A stretch of DNA of 13,617 nt from an uncultured Roseburia sp. GTDB taxonomy: Bacteria; Bacillota; Clostridia; Lachnospirales; Lachnospiraceae. Positions 6,105 to 13,617 of this stretch are shown here, piece after piece; position 1 is the stretch's first letter, and each line of letters opens with the position of its first letter. Under the pieces are notes generated by a model. It worked only from the letters and a program-made list of their open reading frames with translations. It ran no database searches and was not told where the DNA came from. The DNA is taken from assembly GCA_934307185.1 (NCBI GenBank), contig CAKRCJ010000030.1, forward strand, positions 1 through 13,617. Reading direction: 5' to 3'. The position numbers and the translations under genes were made by a program.

Positions 6105-8114
6105 ATGTTAACTCATTTTGCAGAAATATTTTTGGAAGTGATGAACCGGAGTGTGGCAGTCACCGTAGTGATAATGATAGTTTTTCTTGTGCGCTTTTTC
6201 CTGAGAAAATATCCGAAGAAATATTCTTATATATTATGGATGCTTGTTGCAGTCCGTATGATATTTGATATCTCTGTACCGGCGGGCAGCATTTTCCCTC
6301 GTCTTGCAGAGACACCATCCGTTGTGCAGAGTCTCGAAGAAAAAAGTGGATTTGGTAACAGAGAAGAAGCGAGGGAGACAATCGTAGCTTTTGCCAGCGG
6401 AAACAATGCACAGAATGAGCAGACGCAGGCGGTATCAGACGCGCAGAAGAATACGCAGGCTGTTACACAGGACAGCCGCAGGGAGATGGGACAGACCGTG
6501 TTATTTTTAGTGTGGTTAGCCGGAATAGCTGTCCTTTTGGTTATTCAGGTAATGGCATTTTTCCGGCTGAAAAAATCGGTAAGACAGGCAGTTCTTTTAC
6601 GGGAAAATATTTATGAGTGCGACAATATTTCATCCCCTTTTGTGCTTGGTGTGTTGAAGGCAAAAATATATGTTCCGTTCGGATTAAATGAGACAGAGCA
6701 GGGCTACATACTTGCGCATGAGCGTTATCACATAAAAAGGTTCGACCAGCTTACAAGACTGCTCGCCACAGTTCTTTTAATGGCATACTGGATAAATCCG
6801 TTCGTATGGTTTGCCTATTTTGCATTTGTGCGCGACCAGGAAATGAGCTGTGACGAGGCAGTGCTTCATATATTTGGAAACGGAATAAAAAAAGAGTACA
6901 GCTCTCTGCTGTTAGGCTTTGCTGCAAATAACAGAAAATTTATGGCAGTGCCGCTTGCGTTCGGAGAGTCGGATGCAGGGAGGCGCATAAAAAATGTTTT
7001 AAATTATAAAAGGATAAAAACGATTACAATTGCAGGAATTATTGTGGTTATTGTTATTGCCACGGCTGCAGCAGTTCTTCTGACCGGCAGCAGAAAAAAT
7101 AATGACAACGCAGAAAGTGTCCAAAGCACAGAAAGCAGACAAACTCAGGAGAACGGCACAGATATGGCAGAAGCTTCCGGTAATAATGTGACTGGAGTAT
7201 TTGCGGAGGAACTTTATAATGAAGAACTTTCTATGGAAAAACTAATTACAATGGTGGAAGACAAAAACTGGGAGACATTTGTAGATACACATGATGTTAC
7301 TTATTGGAAACAGTTTTCTAATCTTGAAGAGGAAGGACAAACGGACGATGGTTCCATCACAGATGAGCTGCGAGGACATTTTTTGTATGAGGGAAAACAA
7401 TATGAATTAACGATAGCCTACTGGCAGGAAGAAAATGCTTTAGAATATGGTGAAACGCCGGATGCAGTTGATGATATCTGGCTTACAGAAATGCAGACCT
7501 TTGATGCGATTGGTCTGTATCATGCAGACAAGCGTTATTATGCCAATACGGATATAGAGTCATTTTTGAACGCAGTTTATGATATTTCGGCAGAAATTAC
7601 GATGGATGAGGTTGTAATGCCGGGCGCACCGGATAATATTGCAGTAACGCTCGAAGAATATGGGCAGGACGTATTGTTTGACGGATTTTCCGGTAATCTG
7701 TTTGAATTTAACAAGTTCGTACCAAAGGCACACGGTGAGAGCTGCCTTGCTTCGTGGTATTCCGTCGGAGGAATTGGCGAGTGGAAGGGTGAAAAAGACG
7801 ATGCGTTTGTTTATGATGGAAATAAACTTGCAGAAGTAACCATTTCCGGAAACCATATGGATAAATCTTTTCTGGAAAGCTTTGAAACGGACAATTTTTC
7901 CGGGCTTTTCTATGAGTATGATTTTGAAATTTTCACAGCTTCGGAGAGCGAAGAGGCAGGAATAAAGAACTATGACGATATGGTTACAAAATATTGGGTA
8001 GCATTTTTAAGTGCAGGGGAAGAAGAACCGGTATATATGGTATTTTTCAATCAGGACTGCTTTAACAAAGAGCAGGCATTATCTTATGCAAAATCGGTAA
8101 GGAAAGTAAAATAA
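6105..8114 (+). CDS. BlaR1/MecR1-like M56 membrane metallopeptidase with unfamiliar sensor domain
   Basis: The first 300 residues are an M56 peptidase. There are membrane segments at about 15-33, 40-57 and 130-153, the conserved SPFVLGVLKAKIYVP at 177-191, the zinc motif HERYH at 205-209, a further hydrophobic stretch at 218-241, and the DQEMSCDEAV block (244-253) with a likely third ligand at E251. A last membrane helix (306-327) leads to a Ser/Asn/Gln-rich linker and an outer domain of about 305 residues (365-669). True BlaR1 proteins carry a penicillin-binding domain with SxxK and KTG there. I see no such arrangement, and I do not recognise this domain. GGGAGG at 6091-6096, within the end of the repressor gene, is its ribosome site. 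It likely cleaves, or triggers cleavage of, the repressor in response to an external signal. Confidence 0.88.
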   Translation: MLTHFAEIFLEVMNRSVAVTVVIMIVFLVRFFLRKYPKKYSYILWMLVAVRMIFDISVPAGSIFPRLAETPSVVQSLEEKSGFGNREEARETIVAFASGNNAQNEQTQAVSDAQKNTQAVTQDSRREMGQTVLFLVWLAGIAVLLVIQVMAFFRLKKSVRQAVLLRENIYECDNISSPFVLGVLKAKIYVPFGLNETEQGYILAHERYHIKRFDQLTRLLATVLLMAYWINPFVWFAYFAFVRDQEMSCDEAVLHIFGNGIKKEYSSLLLGFAANNRKFMAVPLAFGESDAGRRIKNVLNYKRIKTITIAGIIVVIVIATAAAVLLTGSRKNNDNAESVQSTESRQTQENGTDMAEASGNNVTGVFAEELYNEELSMEKLITMVEDKNWETFVDTHDVTYWKQFSNLEEEGQTDDGSITDELRGHFLYEGKQYELTIAYWQEENALEYGETPDAVDDIWLTEMQTFDAIGLYHADKRYYANTDIESFLNAVYDISAEITMDEVVMPGAPDNIAVTLEEYGQDVLFDGFSGNLFEFNKFVPKAHGESCLASWYSVGGIGEWKGEKDDAFVYDGNKLAEVTISGNHMDKSFLESFETDNFSGLFYEYDFEIFTASESEEAGIKNYDDMVTKYWVAFLSAGEEEPVYMVFFNQDCFNKEQALSYAKSVRKVK

Positions 8115-8117
8115 TCG

Positions 8118-8146
8118 CTGGCAGAAGATGTTTTCCGTGATATACT
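8118..8146 (+). promoter_or_regulatory. Extended -10 promoter for the sirtuin/glycosidase unit
   Basis: CTGGCA (8118-8123), 17 bases, then TATACT (8141-8146) preceded by TGA, an extended -10 arrangement. It lies about 70 bases ahead of the sirtuin start. No clear terminator separates it from the M56 gene, so some read-through is possible. Confidence 0.55.
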
Positions 8147-8216
8147 GTAAAGAACAGAAAAGGTAACCGGAAATTGAAAAATATGGAAGGAAGCTTAATA
8201 GCGGGAGGCATGAAAT

Positions 8217-8957
8217 ATGAGTAATATTGATACATTTTTACAGATGGTAAAGGAGTCGGATAATATCGTATTTTTTGGAGGAGCAGGAGTGTCTACGGAA
8301 AGTGGTATCCCTGATTTCAGGAGTGTGGACGGATTGTATAACCAGAAATACGATTATCCGCCGGAAACGATTTTAAGCCATTCGTTTTACTTAAGGCACA
8401 CAGAAGAGTTTTACCGTTTTTACCGCGATAAAATGCTCTGTCTTTCCGCAAAACCGAATACGACGCATTATAAACTGGCAGAGCTGGAAAAAGCAGGGAA
8501 GTTAAAAGCCGTTGTGACACAGAATATTGACGGGCTGCATCAGGCGGCAGGCAGTAAAAATGTGCTCGAGCTTCACGGAAGCGTACACAGAAATTACTGC
8601 AGAAAATGTGGAAAAGAGTTTGATGCAGAGTATATTTTAAATTCGAAAAATATTCCGCTCTGCGATGAATGTGGCGGACAGATTAAACCGGATGTTGTTT
8701 TATATGAGGAAGGATTAGACCAGCAGACGCTTGATGATGCAGTTTATTATATCAGCCATGCGGATATGTTAATTATCGGCGGCACATCCCTGGCGGTTTA
8801 TCCGGCAGCGGGGCTTATTGACTATTACCGTGGAAATAAGCTGGTATTAATCAATAAGTCGACAACTCCGATGGATGAGAGGGCAGATTTGCTCATCCAG
8901 GCGGGGCTTGGTGAAATATTTGGGCAGATTGAGCTGCAGGTACAGGAAAATGAGTGA
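8217..8957 (+). CDS. cobB: NAD-dependent protein deacylase (sirtuin, Sir2 family)
   Basis: The 246-residue cytoplasmic enzyme has the Sir2 signatures in order: GAGVSTESGIPDFRS (22-36) and TQNIDGLHQAAGS (101-113) for NAD binding, catalytic H120 in LHGS, a zinc site formed by C128, C131, C149 and C152, and GGTSLAVYPAAGL (188-200). It removes acetyl or related acyl groups from lysines using NAD. All key residues are present and the length is normal. GGGAGG at 8203-8208 stands 8 bases before the ATG. The gene leads a transcription unit with carbohydrate genes and overlaps the next start by 8 bases. No acetyl-CoA synthetase or acetyltransferase lies nearby to indicate a target. The symbol follows the bacterial sirtuin name; npdA is also used. 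Confidence 0.93.
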   Translation: MSNIDTFLQMVKESDNIVFFGGAGVSTESGIPDFRSVDGLYNQKYDYPPETILSHSFYLRHTEEFYRFYRDKMLCLSAKPNTTHYKLAELEKAGKLKAVVTQNIDGLHQAAGSKNVLELHGSVHRNYCRKCGKEFDAEYILNSKNIPLCDECGGQIKPDVVLYEEGLDQQTLDDAVYYISHADMLIIGGTSLAVYPAAGLIDYYRGNKLVLINKSTTPMDERADLLIQAGLGEIFGQIELQVQENE

Positions 8958-9740
8958 ACCGGTTATAAAGCATGAATTATTTGAATATGACAGGAAAAGA
9001 CCATTTAAAGTTTATATTGTCAATTCAGATAATGAGGAGAAAGCAAAAGTGAAGCTGTTAAACCACTGGCATGAGGAACTGGAAATGGTATATCTTGCGG
9101 AGGGAACTTCCACACATTATATCAATGGGGAATGCATCCATGCGAAAAAGGGACAGCTTATTGTTACAAATTCCGGATTTATCCACAGTATCATTCCTGA
9201 TTTCCAGATGCAGAAAAGGAAGGCAGTTGTCTTTGCAGTGGTTGAATTTGTTATGTTAATCTGGTGCTTCTTTGGATGTAAGGAGCATATTGGTGAAAAT
9301 GAAGCCGGAGAGATAAGTGTTGAGGAAGTTCCTTTAGGTGAGGCATTCCCGGCGCTTTTGAAAAATCAATATTTTTATATTCAGGCATTATTATTTTTAA
9401 CACTCTACGTAGGAATTGTTTCCTCTGGTGCATCCGGATATTATTTTGCTTCCACGGTACTTGGGGATGTTACAATTATTGGTATGCTTTCCGCAGCGAC
9501 CACAATCCCGGCAATGATAGCAGATGTTGTAGATTACGGTGAATGGAAAACAGGAGTCCGTTCGGAGGATATGACGGAACAGCAGCAGTACAGACAGCTT
9601 CTGCAGTATCATCCATCAAATTTGTATATGGATATCTTGGCGCAATAATTGCAGCAGTGTGTCTTGTTCTTATTCTTTTATTAAACATTGATAAAAATAT
9701 TGCGCAAATCCAGAAGGATTTACAGGCAAAAAGAAGATAA
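8950..9740 (+). pseudogene. Chimeric remnant: AraC-type regulator N-terminus fused to a deleted, frameshifted GPH sugar transporter
   Basis: The reading frame from the ATG at 8950 runs 232 codons to 9648. Residues 1-87 look like the sugar-sensing cupin part of an AraC-family regulator (NHWHEELEMVYLAEG at 38-52, KKGQLIVTNSGFIHS at 66-80), with no helix-turn-helix domain after it. From about residue 89 it changes without a break to the interior of a GPH (MelB-like) sugar:cation symporter (RKAVVFAVVEFVMLIWCFFG). A further join near residue 187 (about 9511) skips most of the later helices and goes straight to ADVVDYGEWKTGVRSE. Near 9565 the frame is lost: the expected transporter C-terminus (AVSSIKFVYGYLGAI to QAKRR) continues in another frame up to 9740. 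The start overlaps the sirtuin stop by 8 bases. At least three deletion events are inferred; a working protein is unlikely. Confidence 0.82.
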
Positions 9741-9758
9741 TGGTCAGGAGGAAAGAGA

Positions 9759-10643
9759 ATGTCAGTTGTAAGTGATATGATCAGACATAACTTTAAGAAA
9801 GGGGATGATGTCCGGGATGCCGGACTGAAAACCCCAGAGGATATTGAGCGGTTTGATGACATTGTATATGGAGAAAATCCAAAGTGGCAGGTGCTTGATG
9901 TTTACCGCCCGAAGGCAGCAGGCGATAAGGAGCTTCCGGTTATTGTGAGTGTGTACGGCGGTGGCTGGGTTTACGGGGACAAGGAAAGGTATCAGTATTA
10001 TTGTATGAGCCTTGCGCAGCATGGATTTGCGGTAGTAAACTTTACTTATAGGCTTGCTCCGGATTATAAATTTCCTGCCCCATTGGAAGATTTAAATCTT
10101 GTGATAAACTGGATTTTACAAAATGCAAGACAGTATCATTTTGACACGAAACATATTTTTGGTGTCGGTGACTCAGCAGGAGCACATCAGCTCGGATTGT
10201 ATTCTGCAATGTGTACCAATGAGAAATATGCGCAGGAGTTTCCATTTCAGGTGCCGGAGGGGTTTGTTCCGACTGCGATTGCATTAAACTGCGGTGCTTA
10301 TCTGATTGAGACAAAAAATGCAAAGGATGACCTTACGATAAAGCTTATGGCAGATTATCTCCCGGAAAAGGGCACGAAGGAAGAGTTTTATAAAATCGGT
10401 GTGATCAATCATATGACAGAGCAGTTTCCGCCAACCTTTTATATGACCTGTACCGGAGATTTTCTGGTAAGTCAGGCACCGGTTTTATCTGAAAAGCTTA
10501 TTGAGAAAAAAATACCGCATGAGTTTCATTTTTACGGAGATGAAAAGCATGAGCTCGGTCATGTATTTCATTGCAACATAAAGCTTGAGGAAGCAAAAAA
10601 ATGTAATGCAGAGGAATGTGATTTCTTTAAAAAATTTTGTTAA
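9759..10643 (+). CDS. Alpha/beta hydrolase, acetyl-esterase (Aes/HSL) type
   Basis: A 294-residue soluble protein without signal peptide. The oxyanion-hole motif is YGGGW (66-70), where most relatives have HGGG. The nucleophile elbow is GDSAG with S139, and the likely acid and base are D234 (CTGDFLV) and H268 (ELGHVF). TYRLAPDYKFPAPLED (96-111) is typical of the hormone-sensitive-lipase-like esterases, many of which remove acetyl groups from sugars. AGGAGG at 9746-9751 is an excellent ribosome site 7 bases before the ATG. It lies 12 bases ahead of the GH3 gene, so the two are almost certainly co-transcribed. The inferred job is deacylation of imported oligosaccharides before the glucosidase acts; the real substrate is unknown. 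Confidence 0.88.
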   Translation: MSVVSDMIRHNFKKGDDVRDAGLKTPEDIERFDDIVYGENPKWQVLDVYRPKAAGDKELPVIVSVYGGGWVYGDKERYQYYCMSLAQHGFAVVNFTYRLAPDYKFPAPLEDLNLVINWILQNARQYHFDTKHIFGVGDSAGAHQLGLYSAMCTNEKYAQEFPFQVPEGFVPTAIALNCGAYLIETKNAKDDLTIKLMADYLPEKGTKEEFYKIGVINHMTEQFPPTFYMTCTGDFLVSQAPVLSEKLIEKKIPHEFHFYGDEKHELGHVFHCNIKLEEAKKCNAEECDFFKKFC

Positions 10644-10655
10644 TGGGAGGTATCT

Positions 10656-13205
10656 ATGAACCAGATATACGCTTCGAAGACAGATGTAGTTGAACAGAGA
10701 GAAATAGACCATGCAGAAATTTCAAGAAAACTTGCGGGCGAATGCATGGTCCTTTTGGAAAATAATGGTGCATTGCCTTTTGCGACGAAAAAAGCCGCAC
10801 TTTTTGGAAATGGTGCAAGGGCAACGGTGCGCGGTGGTACAGGCTCCGGTGAGGTGAATACAAGAAGCATTGTAACAATTGAGCAGGGACTTGAAAATGC
10901 CGGAATAGAGATAACAACCAAAAGCTGGCTTGACAGACAGGAAAAGCGGATTCAGGAAGGCTATGCAGATTATATGGCGCGCGTGAAGGAAAAATCGACA
11001 GAAATGTCGGTTCCTGAAATGGTGGTTATGTTTGATTATCCATATAGTGAAAGGGAGCCGGAGCTTATCACAGAGGAGGATATCAGACAGTCGGGTACAG
11101 ACACCGCAGTTTATGTGATTGCAAGGGTTTCCGGTGAGGGAGCTGACCGTTACGACAGGGAAGGTGATTACAGACTCTGGAAGAATGAAGTGGAAAATAT
11201 CAGGCTTCTTGCAAAAAACTATAAAAAAACAATTGTTGTGTTAAATATCGGCGGTGTCATGGAGCTTGCTCCGCTAAAGGAAATAGAAGGGGTAGATGCA
11301 ATTCTTCTGATGACACAGCTTGGAAATCTCGGCGGGGATGCGTTAGCAGACGCATTGACTGGAAAGGTAAATCCATCTGGAAAAACGACAGATACATGGG
11401 CAGTCCGTTACATGGATTATCCATCCTCAGAAAAGTTCAGCCACAATGAAAGCGTGGATGATGAGGTGTACGAGGATGGCATTTATGTCGGCTACCGCTA
11501 TTTTGATACGTTTGGCGTGAAACCGTTATATCCTTTTGGCTATGGTCTTTCTTATACGCAGTTTCAGATAAGTGAGGAAACGGTGCAGGTTCTGGAGGAT
11601 AAGGTGACATTGTCTGCACTAATTACAAACATAGGAGACAGAGCCGGAAAAGAGGTATTACAGGTGTACTACAGTGCACCGGACGGAAAAATGAAAAAGC
11701 CGTATCAGGAGCTTGCAGCGTATGCCAAAACAGAACTTCTTGCGCCGGGTGAAGCTCAGAAAGTGGACGTTACATTTTATTTAAAGGCTATGGCTTCCTA
11801 TTGTGAAGCATGTGCAGCGTGGGTTTTGGAAAAAGGGGATTACGTTATCAGTGCGGGCAACAGCTCTGCGTCAGCAAAGGCGGTGGCAGTTCTTAATCTG
11901 TCAGAAACGGTAAAGACAGCGGAACTGAAAAATCTTTTTGCACCGGATATGGAGTGGAATGAGATAGAACCAGCCAATGCGCAGAGAAAACAAATTCCAT
12001 CTGACATTCCGGTAATTAGGGTAGATGCATCTCTGATAAAGACAGAAAAAGCACAGTATCAGGGAGAACGGAAAGAATACACGACGGACAAATCCGAAAA
12101 AATTACAATACAGGATGTTCTTTTAAAAAAGGCATCAGTGGAGGAGCTTGTAGCACAGCTTACCGTGCCGGAAATGGCAGAGCTTTGTGTCGGAACATTG
12201 CGGGCAGGACAGGGAAGTATTGTGGGAAATGCTTCTTATACCGTTCCGGGGGCGGCAGGAGATACCTCGCCGGTATTGAAAGAAACAAGAGGCGTAAAGA
12301 ATTTAATACTTGCCGACGGACCTGCAGGACTACGGTTACAGCCGCATTTTAAAACGACAAAAGAGGGAAAACTTCTTCCGGGCGGAGAGGGAATGAGCGG
12401 CGTGTTTGCCCCATTTTCCACTGACTTAAAAGAAGAGGAAACGGACGATTATTACCAGTACTGTACGGCAATTCCGATTGGCTGGGCGCTTGCGCAGTCA
12501 TGGAACTTAAACCTGATTGAAAAGGCAGGGGATATGGTCGGAACAGAGATGGAGCAGTTTGGCGTTGATTTGTGGCTTGCCCCGGCGTTAAATATCCATA
12601 GAAATCCGCTCTGCGGACGAAATTTTGAATATTATTCCGAGGATCCGCTTGTGTCTGGAAAAACAGCTGCAGCAATGACAAAGGGCGTTCAGAAGCACAA
12701 GGGAAAAGGAACAACCATCAAACATTTTGCGGTCAATAATCAGGAGGACAACCGCTATTTTGTCAATGCACATGTGCGTGAGAGGGCATTGCGTGAAATT
12801 TATCTGAAAGGCTTTGAGATTGCAGTTAAGGAAGCACAGCCGTTTTCCATTATGACTTCCTACAACCTTTTGAACGGCATTCATACGGCAAACAGCCATG
12901 ATTTAATTCAGGCAGCAGCAAGGGATGAATGGGGATTTCTTGGAACGGTCATGACAGACTGGTTTACCTCACAGGATATGCCGATGCTGACCGGAAAATT
13001 CAAACCGAAATATCCGATATCGGCATCCACAGGCTGTATTTTTGCCGGCAATGACATGCAGATGCCGGGCTGCCAGAAAAATGTAGATGACATTGTGGAA
13101 GCGGTAACAACCGGAAAAGAGCTGGACGGTTATCGGATTACAAAAGCAGATTTGCAGTATAATGCAGCAAACATTATCCGTGTGATTGTAAGAGCTGCCA
13201 GATAA
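10656..13205 (+). CDS. GH3 beta-glucosidase with reversed domain order
   Basis: The 849-residue cytoplasmic enzyme has no signal peptide. Its domains are in the reverse of the usual GH3 order. The alpha/beta-sandwich domain comes first (about 20-295; LLENNGALPF at 33-42, likely acid/base E161 in SGEGADR). A fibronectin-III-like domain follows (about 310-415), then a linker. The catalytic barrel comes last (about 490-849), with ADGPAGLR at 553-560, APALNIHRNPLCGRNFEYYS at 642-661, KH at 689-690, and nucleophile D768 in VMTDWF. The same permuted order is known from Butyrivibrio fibrisolvens and Ruminococcus albus beta-glucosidases. Catalytic residues are intact. GGGAGG at 10645-10650 lies 5 bases before the ATG. 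It would release glucose or a similar sugar from short beta-linked oligosaccharides; exact specificity cannot be read from sequence. Confidence 0.93.
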   Translation: MNQIYASKTDVVEQREIDHAEISRKLAGECMVLLENNGALPFATKKAALFGNGARATVRGGTGSGEVNTRSIVTIEQGLENAGIEITTKSWLDRQEKRIQEGYADYMARVKEKSTEMSVPEMVVMFDYPYSEREPELITEEDIRQSGTDTAVYVIARVSGEGADRYDREGDYRLWKNEVENIRLLAKNYKKTIVVLNIGGVMELAPLKEIEGVDAILLMTQLGNLGGDALADALTGKVNPSGKTTDTWAVRYMDYPSSEKFSHNESVDDEVYEDGIYVGYRYFDTFGVKPLYPFGYGLSYTQFQISEETVQVLEDKVTLSALITNIGDRAGKEVLQVYYSAPDGKMKKPYQELAAYAKTELLAPGEAQKVDVTFYLKAMASYCEACAAWVLEKGDYVISAGNSSASAKAVAVLNLSETVKTAELKNLFAPDMEWNEIEPANAQRKQIPSDIPVIRVDASLIKTEKAQYQGERKEYTTDKSEKITIQDVLLKKASVEELVAQLTVPEMAELCVGTLRAGQGSIVGNASYTVPGAAGDTSPVLKETRGVKNLILADGPAGLRLQPHFKTTKEGKLLPGGEGMSGVFAPFSTDLKEEETDDYYQYCTAIPIGWALAQSWNLNLIEKAGDMVGTEMEQFGVDLWLAPALNIHRNPLCGRNFEYYSEDPLVSGKTAAAMTKGVQKHKGKGTTIKHFAVNNQEDNRYFVNAHVRERALREIYLKGFEIAVKEAQPFSIMTSYNLLNGIHTANSHDLIQAAARDEWGFLGTVMTDWFTSQDMPMLTGKFKPKYPISASTGCIFAGNDMQMPGCQKNVDDIVEAVTTGKELDGYRITKADLQYNAANIIRVIVRAAR

Positions 13206-13230
13206 AACTATTGAAAAAAGCAGTTTTTTT

Positions 13231-13276
13231 CCATATAATGAAAGGGTGTCAGTATTGGCACCCTTTTATTATATGG
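13231..13276 (+). terminator. Twenty-base-pair stem-loop, probable terminator of the glucosidase unit
   Basis: 13231-13250 pairs with 13257-13276 along its whole length, with only two G-T wobbles and a 6-base loop (AGTATT). The inner GC-rich part (13241-13250 with 13257-13266) is followed by a T-rich stretch, as in a plus-strand terminator. The outer 10 pairs extend the hairpin to the edge of the DUF951 ribosome site. It may also serve as a 5' structure for that gene. A weaker AT-only hairpin lies at 13204-13227. Confidence 0.65.
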
Positions 13277-13290
13277 AAATGGGAAAAGTT

Positions 13291-13476
13291 ATGGACAAAT
13301 ATGAAGTAGGCGATATCGTCAGATTGAAAAAACAGCACCCATGTGGCAGTGCAGAATGGGAAATTTTACGTGTGGGCGCAGATTTCAGATTAAAATGCAT
13401 GGGCTGCGGTCATCAGATTATGATTGCGAGAAAGCTTGTAGAAAAAAATACAAAAGAAATTCGAAAAAAGGCTTGA
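13291..13476 (+). CDS. DUF951 family small protein
   Basis: A 61-residue protein that matches the DUF951 family over its whole length: YEVGDIVRLKKQHPCGSAEW near the start, then EILRVGADFRLKCMGCGHQIM. It has a CxxC pair (CMGC) followed by GH, plus an earlier Cys in HPCGS, suggesting metal or nucleic-acid binding, though no function is established. The start at 13291 is preferred because GGGA at 13281-13284 lies 6 bases ahead and the family begins at this point; upstream in-frame starts fall inside the stem-loop. Its place just ahead of rpsF fits a common arrangement in Clostridia and Bacilli. Confidence 0.88.
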   Translation: MDKYEVGDIVRLKKQHPCGSAEWEILRVGADFRLKCMGCGHQIMIARKLVEKNTKEIRKKA

Positions 13477-13501
13477 AATCATGCGGAAACCATGGTAAAG
13501 T
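13473..13501 (+). promoter_or_regulatory. Candidate extended -10 promoter for rpsF
   Basis: TTGAAA (13473-13478), overlapping the DUF951 stop, then 17 bases and TAAAGT (13496-13501) preceded by TGG. It lies about 80 bases before the rpsF start, leaving room for a leader. I did not recognise an S6:S18 leader fold in 13502-13564. Confidence 0.5.
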
Positions 13502-13579
13502 AGATATTCGTGATATATTATTAATTCCTTGCTCGTTCAATGAAAGAATGGGCCAGAGACCAAAAGGAGGAAAATTCGC

Positions 13580-13617
13580 ATGAATAAATATGAGTTAGCA
13601 CTCGTTGTTAGTGCAAA
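13580..13617 (+). CDS. rpsF: Ribosomal protein S6 (rpsF), 5' end only
   Basis: The window ends 38 bases into this gene. The visible residues MNKYELALVVSA match the start of bacterial ribosomal protein S6, and an ideal AGGAGG (13565-13570) sits 9 bases ahead of the ATG. S6 binds 16S rRNA with S18; ssb and rpsR would be expected to follow outside the window. The call rests on 12 residues, a strong ribosome site and the DUF951 neighbour. Confidence 0.82.
   Translation, partial: MNKYELALVVSA

Noticed and set aside
6105..8114. Assignment as a true beta-lactam sensor BlaR1
   Set aside because: The outer domain lacks the penicillin-binding motifs, an SMEK sequence at 376-379 has no partner KTG, and no beta-lactamase gene is nearby.
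9543..9740. Separate small membrane protein of 65 residues
   Set aside because: From about residue 9 it reads as the C-terminal end of a GPH transporter, so it is the frameshifted tail of the pseudogene.
12349..12899. Minus-strand frames of over 100 codons inside the GH3 gene
   Set aside because: They are shadows of the strongly conserved GH3 barrel with no ribosome sites or family resemblance.
13246..13290. Upstream GTG start for DUF951
   Set aside because: The extra residues come from the stem-loop sequence, there is no suitable ribosome site, and the family starts at 13291.
13341..13583. 80-residue plus-strand frame overlapping DUF951 and rpsF
   Set aside because: It is out of frame with a clear family member, crosses the rpsF ribosome site and has no recognisable content.
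1..13617. CRISPR array or phage module
   Set aside because: No regularly spaced repeats and no phage or cas genes were seen; the only repeats are the palindrome and the two operator copies.

Overview
The window looks like a chromosomal segment of an anaerobic, spore-forming Firmicute, most likely a Lachnospiraceae-type Clostridia. This is inferred from several things together: the AT-rich sequence with strong GGAGG ribosome sites, the spmA/spmB sporulation genes, a BlaI/M56 regulatory pair, a GH3 beta-glucosidase with reversed domain order of the kind known from Butyrivibrio and Ruminococcus albus, and a DUF951 gene placed just before rpsF. No species can be named from the sequence alone.

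Layout. Positions 1-100 hold nothing I can support. Positions 101-476 are one long imperfect palindrome, a fold-back element or structured RNA, whose right end covers the stop codon of a minus-strand DUF885 lipoprotein gene (474-2279). A divergent promoter region (2280-2448) separates that gene from the plus-strand spore-maturation cluster: spmA, then a receiver/degenerate-GGDEF/EAL cyclic-di-GMP protein, then spmB. The middle gene has its own promoter at the spmA stop codon and a terminator before spmB, so it reads as a separate unit placed inside a normally contiguous pair. An initiator tRNA-Met gene follows, with a consensus promoter and an intrinsic terminator.

Next is an autoregulated-looking pair (5739-8114). 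It consists of a BlaI/MecI-type repressor with two tandem operator-like dyads over its promoter, and a BlaR1/MecR1-type M56 membrane metallopeptidase. The outer domain of the peptidase is not a penicillin-binding sensor and I do not recognise it.

A third unit (8118-13276) starts with a sirtuin deacetylase. It continues with a chimeric wreck of an AraC-family regulator fused to a deleted and frameshifted GPH sugar transporter, then an acetyl-esterase-like alpha/beta hydrolase, then the permuted GH3 beta-glucosidase. It looks like a carbohydrate-use cluster that has lost its own regulator and transporter but kept its two cytoplasmic hydrolases. The unit ends at a 20-bp stem-loop. The small zinc-finger-like DUF951 gene follows, and the window closes at the start of rpsF (ribosomal protein S6).

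The points most worth a second look are the palindrome, the spm cluster split by a c-di-GMP gene, the unfamiliar sensor domain on the M56 protein, and the AraC/GPH fusion remnant.
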